From Candidatus Bathycorpusculum sp. (GTDB lineage: Archaea; Thermoproteota; Bathyarchaeia; Bathyarchaeales; Bathycorpusculaceae), in assembly GCA_009778385.1 (NCBI GenBank), contig WRJX01000101.1, forward strand, positions 1 through 64,000: a stretch of 64,000 nucleotides of DNA, given 5' to 3'. Below, one piece after another: positions 52,840 through 61,499 of this stretch. A program made the translations under genes and the position numbers. The notes under the pieces were generated by a model that ran no database searches, had not been told where the DNA came from, and worked only from the letters and a program-made list of their open reading frames with translations. Numbering within the stretch: the first letter of the stretch is position 1; every line of letters starts with the position of its first letter.

Positions 52840-53350
52840 AAATGTTCGCCTGATTAATCAACCACACAGGATGACCATATAAATTTAATCCTAAATTTCT
52901 ACGTGAAAATGTAAGATAATGCTCTTAAATATTTGTCTGTAAAAAATTGAGCATATCAGACGAGTTTATCTTTTCACTTTACAAACAAACGTTTTCAGCC
53001 CGTTCAAAATTTACCTATGCAAAATGTTATTTTTGCTGTTCTTTTCGATGTGGTAAGGGCTTCCGTGTAGGTGCATATTTTAAACCCTATCGTTTATGTC
53101 TGCTGTTTAAAACCCTGTAGTTGAAGGAATCCTCAACTGTTCTTTGAGGTTACTATGTGGTTTGTGTGATAAATTTATTGTTAGGTTAGTGCTGGCATTT
53201 ATTCTAATCTATGGGATGGAGATGTTTTAGCAGTAGTTGCTGTGCAGATCATTTTTGTAATATTCTACCAACTGAAAAAGGCAGTGGTATGAGCGTTTTT
53301 TATTTTTGTTGCAATAAAATTTTAACCCTCTACCGCAATATCTGTTACTG
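52840..53350. other. 511-base intergenic stretch
   Basis: No reading frame with coding character on either strand. It contains TATA-like ATATAAATTTAA near 52878, a hairpin with arms CCTCAA (53131-53136) and TTGAGG (53144-53149), and a TATGTGGTTTG at about 53154 that resembles the core of the KGG promoter element. It may hold a noncoding RNA, but I see no recognisable RNA family. Confidence 0.4.
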
Positions 53351-53941
53351 GTGAAGATTTTGGTTGAACGGCAGGATTTAACAATCTACACAGTTGGGCA
53401 TTCAACTCGTTCAATTGAGGAGTTTATTGAAATCCTAAAAGTCTACAATATTGCACTGCTTATTGATATGCGTGCAGTGCCACGAAGTCGACATAACTCC
53501 CAATTCAACAAGGACACCCTGTCAAATATCTTAAAACCCTGCGGCATAAAATATTTATCTCTTCCAGACATTGGTGGACTGCGTCATCCAAAAAAGGATT
53601 CAATTAATCTTGCCTTGGGAACTAGTAGCTTTCGTGGATATGCAGACTTTATGCAAACCAAAGAGTTCACAGAAAATCTGTTAAAAATCATTGTTTTAGC
53701 TAAAGAAAATTGCTTAGCGATAATGTGTGCCGAGGCTTTGCCTTGGAGTTGTCACCGAAATTTAATCAGTGATGCGTTGATAGTTAGACGTGTTCGGGTT
53801 TTGCATATAATCAGCAAAGACAGTGCCCTCACGCATCAACTTAATGAATTGGCTCATGTGGAAGGCACAAAAGTTTCTTATCCACTATTTAGTCCTAAAA
53901 AAACGTCTCAGAGAACGCTTGGTGACTTTGGAACTGTATAA
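53351..53941 (+). CDS. DUF488 family protein
   Basis: 196 residues. The family blocks are TVGHSTRSIEEFIEIL at the N-terminus, LIDMRAVPRSRHNSQFN, and the C-terminal MCAEALPWSCHRNLIS with conserved Cys and Arg. DUF488 proteins are found across bacteria and archaea; the Cys/His/Arg cluster looks catalytic but the reaction is unknown. GTG start at 53351, giving MKILVERQDL. The final ~30 residues are basic and end in QRTLGDFGTV, similar to a PCNA-binding peptide in form (Q-x-x-L-x-x-F-G), though only weakly. Confidence 0.85.
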   Translation: MKILVERQDLTIYTVGHSTRSIEEFIEILKVYNIALLIDMRAVPRSRHNSQFNKDTLSNILKPCGIKYLSLPDIGGLRHPKKDSINLALGTSSFRGYADFMQTKEFTENLLKIIVLAKENCLAIMCAEALPWSCHRNLISDALIVRRVRVLHIISKDSALTHQLNELAHVEGTKVSYPLFSPKKTSQRTLGDFGTV

Positions 53942-54056
53942 GCAAAATTGCTTTTTGATAAAACTTGCAGATATCCACGTTTTTGGTTTTTGTCAGAAAA
54001 CCTAAATATTCTTGAGAAGTAAACACAAAAGATACATCTTCAGAAGGGCATCCTGA

Positions 54057-55301
54057 TTGAAACTAAAATATGCGACATTAGCATTACTTGCTATGCTGCT
54101 GGTTTTATCAATTCTAATTGGTACTACAAATGTTCATGCCCAAAACAATTATTATGTAACAATCAAACCAACAGCAAGTTCCCCCTCTTACACTTCAGTT
54201 GGAAATAATTGGACCCTTTCTTTTTCGGCGAACTGGACCTTTGGTAATCAAAACGGTCAACCAGTTCAAAACGCAACTGTTGTAATCGAAGTCAGAAGCA
54301 GTGAAGATATAGTGCTTGAAATTTTAGAATTTGATACAGACAGTATGGGCATTTTTGCGTTTAATTATTCGAGCACAAATGCTGATATTTTGTCGTTTAT
54401 CCCAATTAGTTTAACCACTTTAGACGAACAGGAGTATACCACCGAAACAATTGATGGTGTTTTTGGCATCAAAGCTGAGTCCGCAATTGTCTGGTATGAC
54501 ATCTTTCATGTTGAGTTGGTAAGTTATGATGTAAATCATTTAGGAAAAACAGTAGCTATGGTGAATGTAACCTACAGGTTGCTTCCAGAAGAAGGGTTAA
54601 CACTCCCTGATCAAACGTTTTTGCCAAAAATTGTCCACGACGCAACTGTTACTATTAACGGAGTGGTGGCCACCGAATTCTCTCAGGGTATATTTACTGC
54701 CGAAAGCTCAGCCTACATGGATACAGTTTATGTTAACGTAAAAGTTTTCCAAGATTATTGGAAAACAACTGATACCGCTTTCTGTTTTACCCATAGTGCT
54801 AATCAACAGATTTGGATGTATTGCACAGCCTTTGTTTCAGTGGCAATTTTTGCAGTTCTTGCTTTATATTACACTGTTTACCGTAAAGCAAACGATTCTT
54901 CTTTAAAATATTCAAACAAACTCTTTTTCGGTTTTATTCTGCTACTAGTTACTTCTCTTCTGAGTTTATATTGGGGCATCGTTGCCATTGAAGGAACACT
55001 GCATACTTTTAATTGGTTCTTACTTGCTCTTGCTTGCATGTTTTCTTTTGCCTTTGGACTTATGGGTAGCGTACTTGTCTTAAGAAAGAAAGTACAACCT
55101 CTATCAATTTTTACACCCATTGTACCCTTAATAATAAACACGGTTATCGTCAAAGCAGCCTTAGATGGCAGTCAATTGACAAGTCCATGGTTAATGCTGT
55201 TTTTCTCCACCATACTGTCAGCGGTGTGTATTTTCTTTATATCAAGTAGTGATAAAGCTTTACAAAAGTCTAAACAAATAATAGAACAAATAAAAACGTA
55301 A
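54057..55301 (+). CDS. Exported/membrane protein with five C-terminal helices
   Basis: 414 residues. An N-terminal signal peptide (LKYATLALLAMLLVLSILIG, cleavage plausible after VHAQ) is followed by ~230 extracytosolic residues of beta character with many N-x-S/T sequons, then five membrane helices at about 260-282, 290-313, 321-343, 352-370 and 378-397. The extracytosolic part may hold two Ig-like domains. TTG start at 54057 behind AGAAGGGCATCC. I do not recognise the family. It could be a surface sensor or transport accessory. Confidence 0.6.
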   Translation: MKLKYATLALLAMLLVLSILIGTTNVHAQNNYYVTIKPTASSPSYTSVGNNWTLSFSANWTFGNQNGQPVQNATVVIEVRSSEDIVLEILEFDTDSMGIFAFNYSSTNADILSFIPISLTTLDEQEYTTETIDGVFGIKAESAIVWYDIFHVELVSYDVNHLGKTVAMVNVTYRLLPEEGLTLPDQTFLPKIVHDATVTINGVVATEFSQGIFTAESSAYMDTVYVNVKVFQDYWKTTDTAFCFTHSANQQIWMYCTAFVSVAIFAVLALYYTVYRKANDSSLKYSNKLFFGFILLLVTSLLSLYWGIVAIEGTLHTFNWFLLALACMFSFAFGLMGSVLVLRKKVQPLSIFTPIVPLIINTVIVKAALDGSQLTSPWLMLFFSTILSAVCIFFISSSDKALQKSKQIIEQIKT

Positions 55302-55354
55302 CATACAACTTATTAATTGCTTGTTATTTATTCTTTTAAGCAGTGTGATGTTTT

Positions 55355-55858
55355 ATGTCAAAAACAATGGATAATTTAAAAGCAGCCTTCGCAGGCGAAT
55401 CCCAAGCAAACCGTAAGTACCTTGCTTTTGCTAAAAAAGCAGACGAGGAAGGTTTTCCACAAATTGCTAAACTTTTCCGTGCAGCTGCTGAAGCAGAAAC
55501 AGTTCATGCGCACGCCCATCTACGTGTTCTTGATGGTGTGAAATCCACCGCTGAAAACTTGAATGCGGCGGTTAACGGCGAAACTTTTGAATTCACAAAT
55601 ATGTATCCACAGTTTATCGAGGAAGCTAAAGCTGAGGATAACAAGGCAGCATTAATTAGTTTTGACAATGCAAATAAAGTTGAACAAGTGCATGCTGATC
55701 TTTACAAGAAAGCAGTTGAAAGCATTAACAACAAGCAAGATCTACCAAAAGCGGATATTTACGTTTGTCCCGTCTGTGGTAACACATTTGTTGGTGAAGT
55801 ACCTGACAGATGCACAGTTTGCGGTGTAGCGAAAGAGAAATTTCTAAAAATAGCTTAA
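55355..55858 (+). CDS. rbr: Rubrerythrin
   Basis: 167 residues. The N-terminal ferritin-like four-helix domain has the diiron ligands in GESQANRKY, AAEAETVHAHAH and DNANKVEQVHADLY (ExxH motifs). The C-terminal rubredoxin domain has CPVCGNTF and CTVCGVAKEKF, the FeS4 site. It reduces hydrogen peroxide in anaerobes using reduced rubredoxin. ATG at 55355. It is convergent with the FprA gene 57 bases away, and both serve anaerobic oxidative defence. Confidence 0.95.
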   Translation: MSKTMDNLKAAFAGESQANRKYLAFAKKADEEGFPQIAKLFRAAAEAETVHAHAHLRVLDGVKSTAENLNAAVNGETFEFTNMYPQFIEEAKAEDNKAALISFDNANKVEQVHADLYKKAVESINNKQDLPKADIYVCPVCGNTFVGEVPDRCTVCGVAKEKFLKIA

Positions 55859-55915
55859 ACACTATTCCTTATTTTTATTGTTTAAAGTGAAGTCTAACCA
55901 AAAAAGGAAAATGGG

Positions 55916-57106
55916 TTAAGTTTTAATTTTTTGGGCAAATTGTTGCCCAAATTCAAAACATTTCTTTAAATCTGTTTCGTCTGGAACCCATTTGACTTCC
56001 AAAGTTGGTTCATAGATTTCAAAGTTTGCCTTTTTAGCCATCTCCATTAAGCCACGTACTGCTCCTCCACCCCAGCCGTAAGAGCCAAAGAAGCCCCAAA
56101 GTTTGCCTTTAGGTTTAAGTCCAGTAATGTAGGTCATAAAGGAACCCATTGTTGGGAAAATGCCGTTGTTAAGTGTGGGTGAACCTGCAAGAACTGCTTT
56201 TGACTCTAGAATCTCTGTTACGGCTTCAGTATTGTTTGATGAACGCAGTTTTAGAATTTTTGTCTCTATGTCTTGGCTGCATATGCCTGCTGCGATTGCA
56301 CGTGCCATTTTATCTGTACTTTCCCACATCGTGTCAAAAACTATGACAACCTTATCTTGGCTTGTAATACCATTGCTCCACTTCTGGTATGCTTGGATTA
56401 TCTGTATTGGGTTTTTGCGCCAAATTATTCCGTGACTTGGGCCAATAATATCAATAGGTATGTCCATTGCGATGACTTCATTAATTTTCTTATTAATCAA
56501 CGGAGCAAATAGCATGAGAATGTTAGCGTAATATTTAGCGGCTTCTTCCATCAGTATGTGGTTATCAACTTCGTCATCGAAGCGGTATGAGCTGGCGAAA
56601 TGTTGACCAAAAGCATCGTTAGGTAGCAAGATTTTGTCTTCTTCAATGTAGGTGAACATGCTATCTGGCCAATGAAGCATTGGTGCTTCAAGAAATTTAA
56701 GTGTCTTTTTGCCCAGTTTAAGTTCATCACCGGACTTGACGGTTTCTACTCTATCAAATTCGTGGCCATAATGCTTAATGAGTTCTTCTTTGCCGTGTTG
56801 TGTAGAAAAAATTTTCGCGTTTTTAGCAAGTTTAGCCACGATTGGTAGTGAGCTTGAATGGTCCATCTCTACATGGTTAACTATAATGTAATCCAGTTTT
56901 TCAAGGTTAATAATTTCTGAAATGTTGCTGACAAGTTCGCCTACAAAGGGTGATTTAACAGTGTCAACAAGTGCTGTTTTTTCATCTTGTACAAGGTATG
57001 CATTGTAGCTGGTTCCTCTGTTGGTGATATAGCCGTGAAAGTCGCGCATGTTCCAATCGACTACTCCAACCCAGTATACTCCGTCTTTTAGTGCGGTTTT
57101 AGCCAT
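55916..57106 (-). CDS. fprA: Flavodiiron protein FprA (F420H2 or rubredoxin oxidase)
   Basis: 396 residues: an N-terminal metallo-beta-lactamase-like diiron domain with HVEMDHSSS (H-x-E-x-D-H), the downstream MLHWPDSMFTY and GPSHGIIWR ligands, then a flavodoxin domain (IVFDTMWESTDKMARAIA, AGSPTLNNGIFP, GSYGWGGGAVRG). It reduces O2 to water or NO to N2O; in methanogens the electron donor is F420H2. ATG at 57106. It forms part of a redox-defence block with rubrerythrin and the metal genes upstream. Confidence 0.93.
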   Translation of the reverse strand: MAKTALKDGVYWVGVVDWNMRDFHGYITNRGTSYNAYLVQDEKTALVDTVKSPFVGELVSNISEIINLEKLDYIIVNHVEMDHSSSLPIVAKLAKNAKIFSTQHGKEELIKHYGHEFDRVETVKSGDELKLGKKTLKFLEAPMLHWPDSMFTYIEEDKILLPNDAFGQHFASSYRFDDEVDNHILMEEAAKYYANILMLFAPLINKKINEVIAMDIPIDIIGPSHGIIWRKNPIQIIQAYQKWSNGITSQDKVVIVFDTMWESTDKMARAIAAGICSQDIETKILKLRSSNNTEAVTEILESKAVLAGSPTLNNGIFPTMGSFMTYITGLKPKGKLWGFFGSYGWGGGAVRGLMEMAKKANFEIYEPTLEVKWVPDETDLKKCFEFGQQFAQKIKT

Positions 57107-57175
57107 AAAAACTCGCCTTTACTAATTAGTATTATACGTTTCTGCTTTTCAAGTTTTACGGTAACGCTTTAGGGG

Positions 57176-59203
57176 TTACATAGAGTGATTTACCTGTATA
57201 TCGTTTCGTAGCATATCATGCGTTTGGTTTTCAGACATGGATGCTGACGTTTGAGTATCATACTTTCTTAGGGTTTGGCTGTTAACAGCAACAATGACTG
57301 TGCTAAGCGACATAAATAGGGCGCCTAATGATGGTGGCAAAAGCACTCCATTCCTATAAAGAACGCCCGCGGCAAGCGGTATAGCTGCAATATTGTAGCC
57401 TGCAGCCCACCAAAGATTTTGTGTCATCTTTCCATAAGCTTTCTTGGCTATTTCTTGTACCTTCAAGATTGTTCTAAGATCATTTTTAACAAGAACTATG
57501 TCTGCGCTTTCTATTGCTACATCTGTTCCAGCGCCTATAGCTATGCCGACATCAGCTGTAACCAGAGCAGGTGCATCGTTAATGCCGTCACCAACCATTG
57601 CAACCCTAAAACCCTTACTTTGTAACTCTTTGATGCGATTTGCTTTCTGATTGGGCAAAACCTGTGTAAAATATACATCGATCCCTAACTCTTTAACTAC
57701 TGCTTGTGCCCCTTCTTGAGAGTCACCGGTTAACATGTACACTTTTATGCCCTGCTGCTTCAGTTTTACGGTTACCTCTTTGGATTCTGGGCGAATTCGG
57801 TCAGACAAAGCAAGCACACCTGCAATTTTTCTATTGATTACTGTAAACACAACAGTGCTACCTTGACTTTTCAAATGGTAAAAAACCTCTTCAGGTGCCT
57901 TCAGCTGTAGTTCTTGTAGGAGATTTAAGCTTCCAACATAAACCTCATCACCCTCGACTTTGCCATAAGTACCCCTTCCTGGTAAGTCCATAAAATCCTC
58001 CACTTTTAAAGCCTTAACGTCACATTCTTTTGCATAATTGACTATAGCTCTAGCGATGGCGTGCTTAGAATTTTGTTCAACGCTCATGGTTTTTGCTAAA
58101 AGTTCCCTTTCTGGCACATAAGCAATGACTTGATTAACGCTAAATTTACCTTCAGTTAACGTGCCAGTTTTATCAAAAACAACAAAGTTAACGTCTTTAA
58201 TTTGCTCAAACGCCTTTTTGTCTCGAATCAGAATTCCCCTTTTAGCTGCGATAGAAGTTGACAAGGTAACCACAAGCGGGACAGCCAATCCCAAAGCATG
58301 AGGACAAGCAATAACTAGAACAGTTACCGCGCGCTCTAACGCCATACTTACGTTAAAAAAGTAAGTCCAAACCACAAAAGTAATTGCACTAATAACAACT
58401 GCAATGTAAAAAAGCAAAGCCGCCGCACGATTAGCCAAATCCTGTGTCCGTGACTTGTTCTCTTGTACTTGCTTAACTAACTTCATGACCTGCGCCAAAT
58501 ATGTTTCTTCACCGGTCTTTTCTATTCGAACTTTAAGGCTGCCCTCACCGTTAATACTACCACCAATAACTTTGCTATCAGGCTGCTTTTGTAATGGTAT
58601 TGATTCACCAGTTAAGAGTGCTTCATTTACTGAAGTTTTACCTTCGATAACTATCCCATCAGAGGGAATTTTTTCGCCGGGGCGCACCAAAACAACGTCA
58701 CCACCTTTAAGCTGGGTAACTTGCATCTCAACAGTTTGGTCGCTCTCGCCCTGTATTATGTGTGCATTGGTAGGCATAACCTTAACAAGCTCCTCAAGGG
58801 AACATGACGCGCCAAGGACACTTTTTATCTCAATCAAATGCCCCAAAAGCATAATGTCAATCAAGGTTGCTATTTCCCAGAAAAAATCCATCCCAGTAAG
58901 AACAAGCACGGTTGTGACTGAATAGAAAAACGACACAGAAATGGCTGTTCCAATCAGTGTCATCATTCCTAGCTGTCGACTTCGAATCTCATTAGCCATT
59001 CCTTGCAGAAACAACAACCCGCCATAAAGATAAATGACCGTTGACAAAACAAGTAAAACCAAGTTTTGGTAGGGGATTTGTAGCCAAGTTAAGCCCAGCC
59101 AAGATTGAAATGTTGATGATAACAGCAGAACCGGAACGGTTAGAATAAGACAAACATAAAATCTGTGTTTAAACACTTGCAAGTGGCTTTCATGATGCTC
59201 CAT
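57176..59203 (-). CDS. copB: CopB-type copper P1B-ATPase
   Basis: 675 residues. Phosphorylation motif DKTGTLTEGK, actuator TGES in LLTGESIPL, hinge GDGINDAP, and the membrane ion motif CPHALG. CPH rather than CPC marks the P1B-3/CopB subgroup, which exports copper. There is no N-terminal CxxC heavy-metal domain; instead the N-terminus is a short His-containing MEHHESH. Length and helix layout are normal for CopB. It lies 50 bases after the ferritin-like gene and is probably co-transcribed with it. Confidence 0.9.
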   Translation of the reverse strand: MEHHESHLQVFKHRFYVCLILTVPVLLLSSTFQSWLGLTWLQIPYQNLVLLVLSTVIYLYGGLLFLQGMANEIRSRQLGMMTLIGTAISVSFFYSVTTVLVLTGMDFFWEIATLIDIMLLGHLIEIKSVLGASCSLEELVKVMPTNAHIIQGESDQTVEMQVTQLKGGDVVLVRPGEKIPSDGIVIEGKTSVNEALLTGESIPLQKQPDSKVIGGSINGEGSLKVRIEKTGEETYLAQVMKLVKQVQENKSRTQDLANRAAALLFYIAVVISAITFVVWTYFFNVSMALERAVTVLVIACPHALGLAVPLVVTLSTSIAAKRGILIRDKKAFEQIKDVNFVVFDKTGTLTEGKFSVNQVIAYVPERELLAKTMSVEQNSKHAIARAIVNYAKECDVKALKVEDFMDLPGRGTYGKVEGDEVYVGSLNLLQELQLKAPEEVFYHLKSQGSTVVFTVINRKIAGVLALSDRIRPESKEVTVKLKQQGIKVYMLTGDSQEGAQAVVKELGIDVYFTQVLPNQKANRIKELQSKGFRVAMVGDGINDAPALVTADVGIAIGAGTDVAIESADIVLVKNDLRTILKVQEIAKKAYGKMTQNLWWAAGYNIAAIPLAAGVLYRNGVLLPPSLGALFMSLSTVIVAVNSQTLRKYDTQTSASMSENQTHDMLRNDIQVNHSM

Positions 59204-59253
59204 AAAAAACCCTAAAAAGTTGAAAAATTAATCTACTGAAAGAGTTTTTGGGT

Positions 59254-59733
59254 TTATCCCCCACCTGGAGTACCATGGAATGGAGCACCTTCCCAGAGCA
59301 TCTTCCACCAATCATCTTCAGTGATGGTTTCACCGTGAACAATAGTTTCTAAAACCCCTTTCAACAGTGCATGGTGCCTCTTTTCGTCAGCCAAAATGGC
59401 ATTCAAAAGCAGCTTCACTTTATTGTTAGTGACTGTTGGAAGTACAAGCTCAATTTTCTCAATTAACTCAGATTCCAGCTGAATATGCTTCTCAATTAAT
59501 TCTCGATGTTTATCCAAATCCCCTTGAGTTAATGCTGTTGAAGTTTCCGTAAGCAACATATAAGCTGCTTCATACATTTCTGCGTGTTTCACTGAATCAA
59601 GCGAGATGCCTTTCAAAACACCTTTAACCGGAGGATTTTTCATGTCCACCAAAGCTTTTTCTAAGGAATCAACAATCTGATTCTCAACTTTAATTTGTTT
59701 CTGGATAAACTCTAAAAAATTATTTACTGCCAA
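59254..59733 (-). CDS. Ferritin-like domain protein
   Basis: 159 residues in a four-helix layout. ExxH-type metal ligands occur in KHAEMYEAA and ADEKRHHALLK, with Glu residues in helices 1 and 3 (KVENQIVDSLE and LESELIEKIE). This matches the diverse rubrerythrin/DUF892-like ferritin folds. C-terminus ends GTPGGG. TTG start at 59733. Probably the first gene of an operon with copB. It may store or oxidise iron, or act in peroxide defence; there is no rubredoxin domain. Confidence 0.75.
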   Translation of the reverse strand: MAVNNFLEFIQKQIKVENQIVDSLEKALVDMKNPPVKGVLKGISLDSVKHAEMYEAAYMLLTETSTALTQGDLDKHRELIEKHIQLESELIEKIELVLPTVTNNKVKLLLNAILADEKRHHALLKGVLETIVHGETITEDDWWKMLWEGAPFHGTPGGG

Positions 59734-60084
59734 AAATTATCACTACACATTAAAATTCTATTTTTCATGATTAAGATAGTCTATTGATAAAAAATTGACT
59801 AACCCGCATAAATAATATTTCAACGAAGTAAAAGGATACTTGTTTCCTCTTCCCATGTTTTTGCTATATAGTTTCCCCATTTTCTTACTGCTTCCCTAAA
59901 AACTCAACCATACCGCTCACAATTTTGTTTCTTTCCTTCCAGTTTTCTTTGTTATTTTTTCTTTTTTTTCTTCAATGTTTGCATTAACTATGCTTAACTA
60001 TGCTTTTTACTTGCTACAACGGAGAAATTAGACACTTTAGGAAATGAAGAAATTAGAGACTAAATGAGCAAAAAATAATGCATG
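59734..60084. other. Intergenic, pyrimidine-rich, with short repeats
   Basis: About 350 bases with no reading frame of note. The plus strand is strongly pyrimidine-biased between about 59830 and 59980, and ends in a 10-base tandem repeat TTAACTATGC (about 59994-60013). GAAATTAGACACT and GAAATTAGAGACT follow as a near-identical pair at about 60024 and 60048. A minus-strand TATA-like ATTATTTATG near 59800 may serve the ferritin-like gene. Confidence 0.4.
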
Positions 60085-60369
60085 TTACTTTAGTTTGCCT
60101 ATTTCTTTTGTTATATCGATAGGTGAAGTGTAAGTTTTATTAGGTAACTTGAAAATTACGTCCATCACATCATTTGGTGCACCTTTTCCTTGTGCGTTGC
60201 TTACTAGTTTTTCTTTGGCTGCAGGGTAATGTATTCCCCCTAGGTATCTTTCAACTATTGCTGGGCTGACACGACCTGATTTTCCGCTTTTGTTTGTATA
60301 TTGACGCTTTGAACCTTTTCCCTGACCTATTCCGTTACGTTTTGTAGCTGCTTCCTCTTGACTATTCGT
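60085..60369 (-). CDS. DUF2795-family protein, apparent ACG start
   Basis: A 94-residue frame with clear protein character: a disordered N-terminus (QEEAATKRNGIGQGKGSKR), then SPAIVERYLGGIHYPAAKEKL, NAQGKGAPNDVMDVIFKLP and YTSPIDITKEIGKLK, which match DUF2795 domains of stress-associated small proteins. No ATG, GTG or TTG exists in this frame between the upstream stop and the protein. A perfect GGAGGTGA (60377-60384) lies 7 bases before an ACG at 60367-60369, the spacing used by the neighbouring KGG genes. The start is therefore non-canonical or lost to a sequence error. It is the last gene of the KGG cluster. Confidence 0.7.
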   Translation of the reverse strand, partial: TNSQEEAATKRNGIGQGKGSKRQYTNKSGKSGRVSPAIVERYLGGIHYPAAKEKLVSNAQGKGAPNDVMDVIFKLPNKTYTSPIDITKEIGKLK

Positions 60370-60437
60370 AGTTTCTTCACCTCCAAATAGACATGTTTAT
60401 AAAAAATGGAAAACAAAAAAATTAGTTGAGGCTAATT

Positions 60438-60548
60438 TTATTCCTCTTCGAATTCTTTTCCTTCTTCAACAAGTTTTTTAACTCTTTGTCCACCCTTATG
60501 TCCAGCCTCTTCAACTGTCATTTTACCTTTATTTTTATCTGTCGACAA
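60438..60548 (-). CDS. KGG-repeat microprotein, 36 residues
   Basis: TTG start at 60548 behind GGAGGTGA gives MSTDKNKGKMTVEEAGHKGG, then QRVKKLVEEGKEFEEE. It is the minimal one-motif version of the KGG family and differs from the solitary 46-residue gene at 40 kb mainly by a shorter linker. It lies 52 bases after the 85-residue KGG gene, probably on the same transcript. Confidence 0.8.
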   Translation of the reverse strand: MSTDKNKGKMTVEEAGHKGGQRVKKLVEEGKEFEEE

Positions 60549-60600
60549 AACTTTCACCTCCAAAATAAAAATTTAAAATTTGCAGACAAAATATTGTTAC

Positions 60601-60858
60601 TTATTTGTTTTCTTGTTCTTTTCCTTCTTGAATGAGTTTGCGGACTCTTTGTCCTCCTCTGTGTCCTGCTTCTTCAAGGCTTGTTTTGCCTCGTGCCTCT
60701 ATAGTTCCTTCGTGTTGCATTGCTCGTTTGGAGCCACCTTTACTTCCAATTTCGCTGTAGAATTCCTCGCCATGTGTTTCGGACGTTTTTAATCCGCCTC
60801 TTCTGCCTGCTTCTGCAACACTCATTTTTCCTCTTTTGGATTCATCATCCATTGGCAT
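60601..60858 (-). CDS. KGG-repeat stress protein, 85 residues
   Basis: ATG at 60858 (MPMDDESKRGK) with GGAGGTGA upstream. The order of units is SVAEAGRRGGLKTSETHGEEF, EIGSKGGSKRAMQHEGT, EARGKTSLEEAGHRGGQR and the basic/acidic tail VRKLIQEGKE. Each unit carries an R/K-GG motif preceded by a short helix. The protein is hydrophilic and glycine-rich, like bacterial general stress proteins of the GsiB type. A copy of the shared promoter element is about 75 bases upstream. Confidence 0.88.
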   Translation of the reverse strand: MPMDDESKRGKMSVAEAGRRGGLKTSETHGEEFYSEIGSKGGSKRAMQHEGTIEARGKTSLEEAGHRGGQRVRKLIQEGKEQENK

Positions 60859-60928
60859 GCGTTTCACCTCCATTGAACATGTTTAAAATTCAAGGTTGCT
60901 TTCTTAAGGTTCTAGCTTGAACCACGGC

Positions 60929-60947
60929 TATTAAACGTATGTTGCTG
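60929..60947 (-). promoter_or_regulatory. Shared KGG promoter element, copy 2
   Basis: Plus-strand TATTAAACGTATGTTGCTG, matching copy 3 in 14 of 19 positions and located about 75 bases before the 85-residue KGG gene. The core TATGTTGCTG reappears inverted next to copy 3. Confidence 0.45.
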
Positions 60948-61107
60948 TCGTAGCACAGCTACACCGACGATTTTTGTCACTCACTTTTAAAAAATATAAT
61001 GTAATAAGAGAAATAAATTAGTAAAATTATGAAAATTTAGTTAAAAAATAAAATTTATACAACAATTTTATTTTTCTTTCAGATTCTTGATTTACTCTTT
61101 TAACTTT

Positions 61108-61179
61108 TTATCTTCCCTTGTGTCCGACTCTTATAATCCAATTCTTCTTTATGGGTCTTCTTTCTTTTCTTTTGGATAA
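61108..61179 (-). pseudogene. Probable KGG gene relic
   Basis: A perfect GGAGGTGA (61184-61191) is followed by a frame reading LSKRKERRPIKKNWIIR and VGHKGR before a stop. The position after the SD, the basic start and the terminal GHKG(G)R mirror an intact KGG gene (compare EAGHKGGQR), but the conserved middle is degenerate and no start codon remains (TTA where the others have TTG). It looks like a decayed member of the family. Confidence 0.5.
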
Positions 61180-61242
61180 GTTCTCACCTCCAACAGAAAA
61201 TAAATTAAAAACAAACTGGAAACTAACCTGCATAGCAACTGC

Positions 61243-61437
61243 TTATTTTTTCTCCTCGTACTCTTTTCCTTCTTGAATGAGTTTGCGTACTCTTTGACCA
61301 CCTTTAGGTCCGCCAATTTTTCCACCTTTTCTTCCGATTTCGCTGTAAAATTCTTCACCATGTGTTGCTGCTGTTTTTAATCCGCCTCTTCTGCCTGCCT
61401 CCTCAACACTCATTTTTCCTTTTTTCTCATCTGACAA
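61243..61437 (-). CDS. KGG-repeat stress protein, 64 residues
   Basis: The TTG at 61437, not the upstream frame opening at 61455, is the start: GGAGGTGA is located just before it and MSDEKKGKMSVEEAGRRGG is the family N-terminus. Units: AGRRGGLKTAATHGEEF, EIGRKGGKIGGPKGGQR and the tail VRKLIQEGKEYEEKK. It is an intermediate-length member, lacking the HEGTxEARGKTS block of the longer ones. Confidence 0.86.
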   Translation of the reverse strand: MSDEKKGKMSVEEAGRRGGLKTAATHGEEFYSEIGRKGGKIGGPKGGQRVRKLIQEGKEYEEKK

Positions 61438-61499
61438 TTTTTTCACCTCCTGCAAAACATTACCAAAAATTTGCTAAAAACAGTCAAAACCTAGAATTT

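Noticed and set aside
60426-60920. Plus-strand Phe/Cys-rich frames over the KGG cluster
   Set aside because: Antisense shadows of the KGG genes, whose SDs and repeat motifs are unambiguous on the minus strand.
61149-61361. 70-codon minus-strand frame overlapping the 64-residue KGG gene
   Set aside because: Out of frame with the KGG motifs and without an SD.
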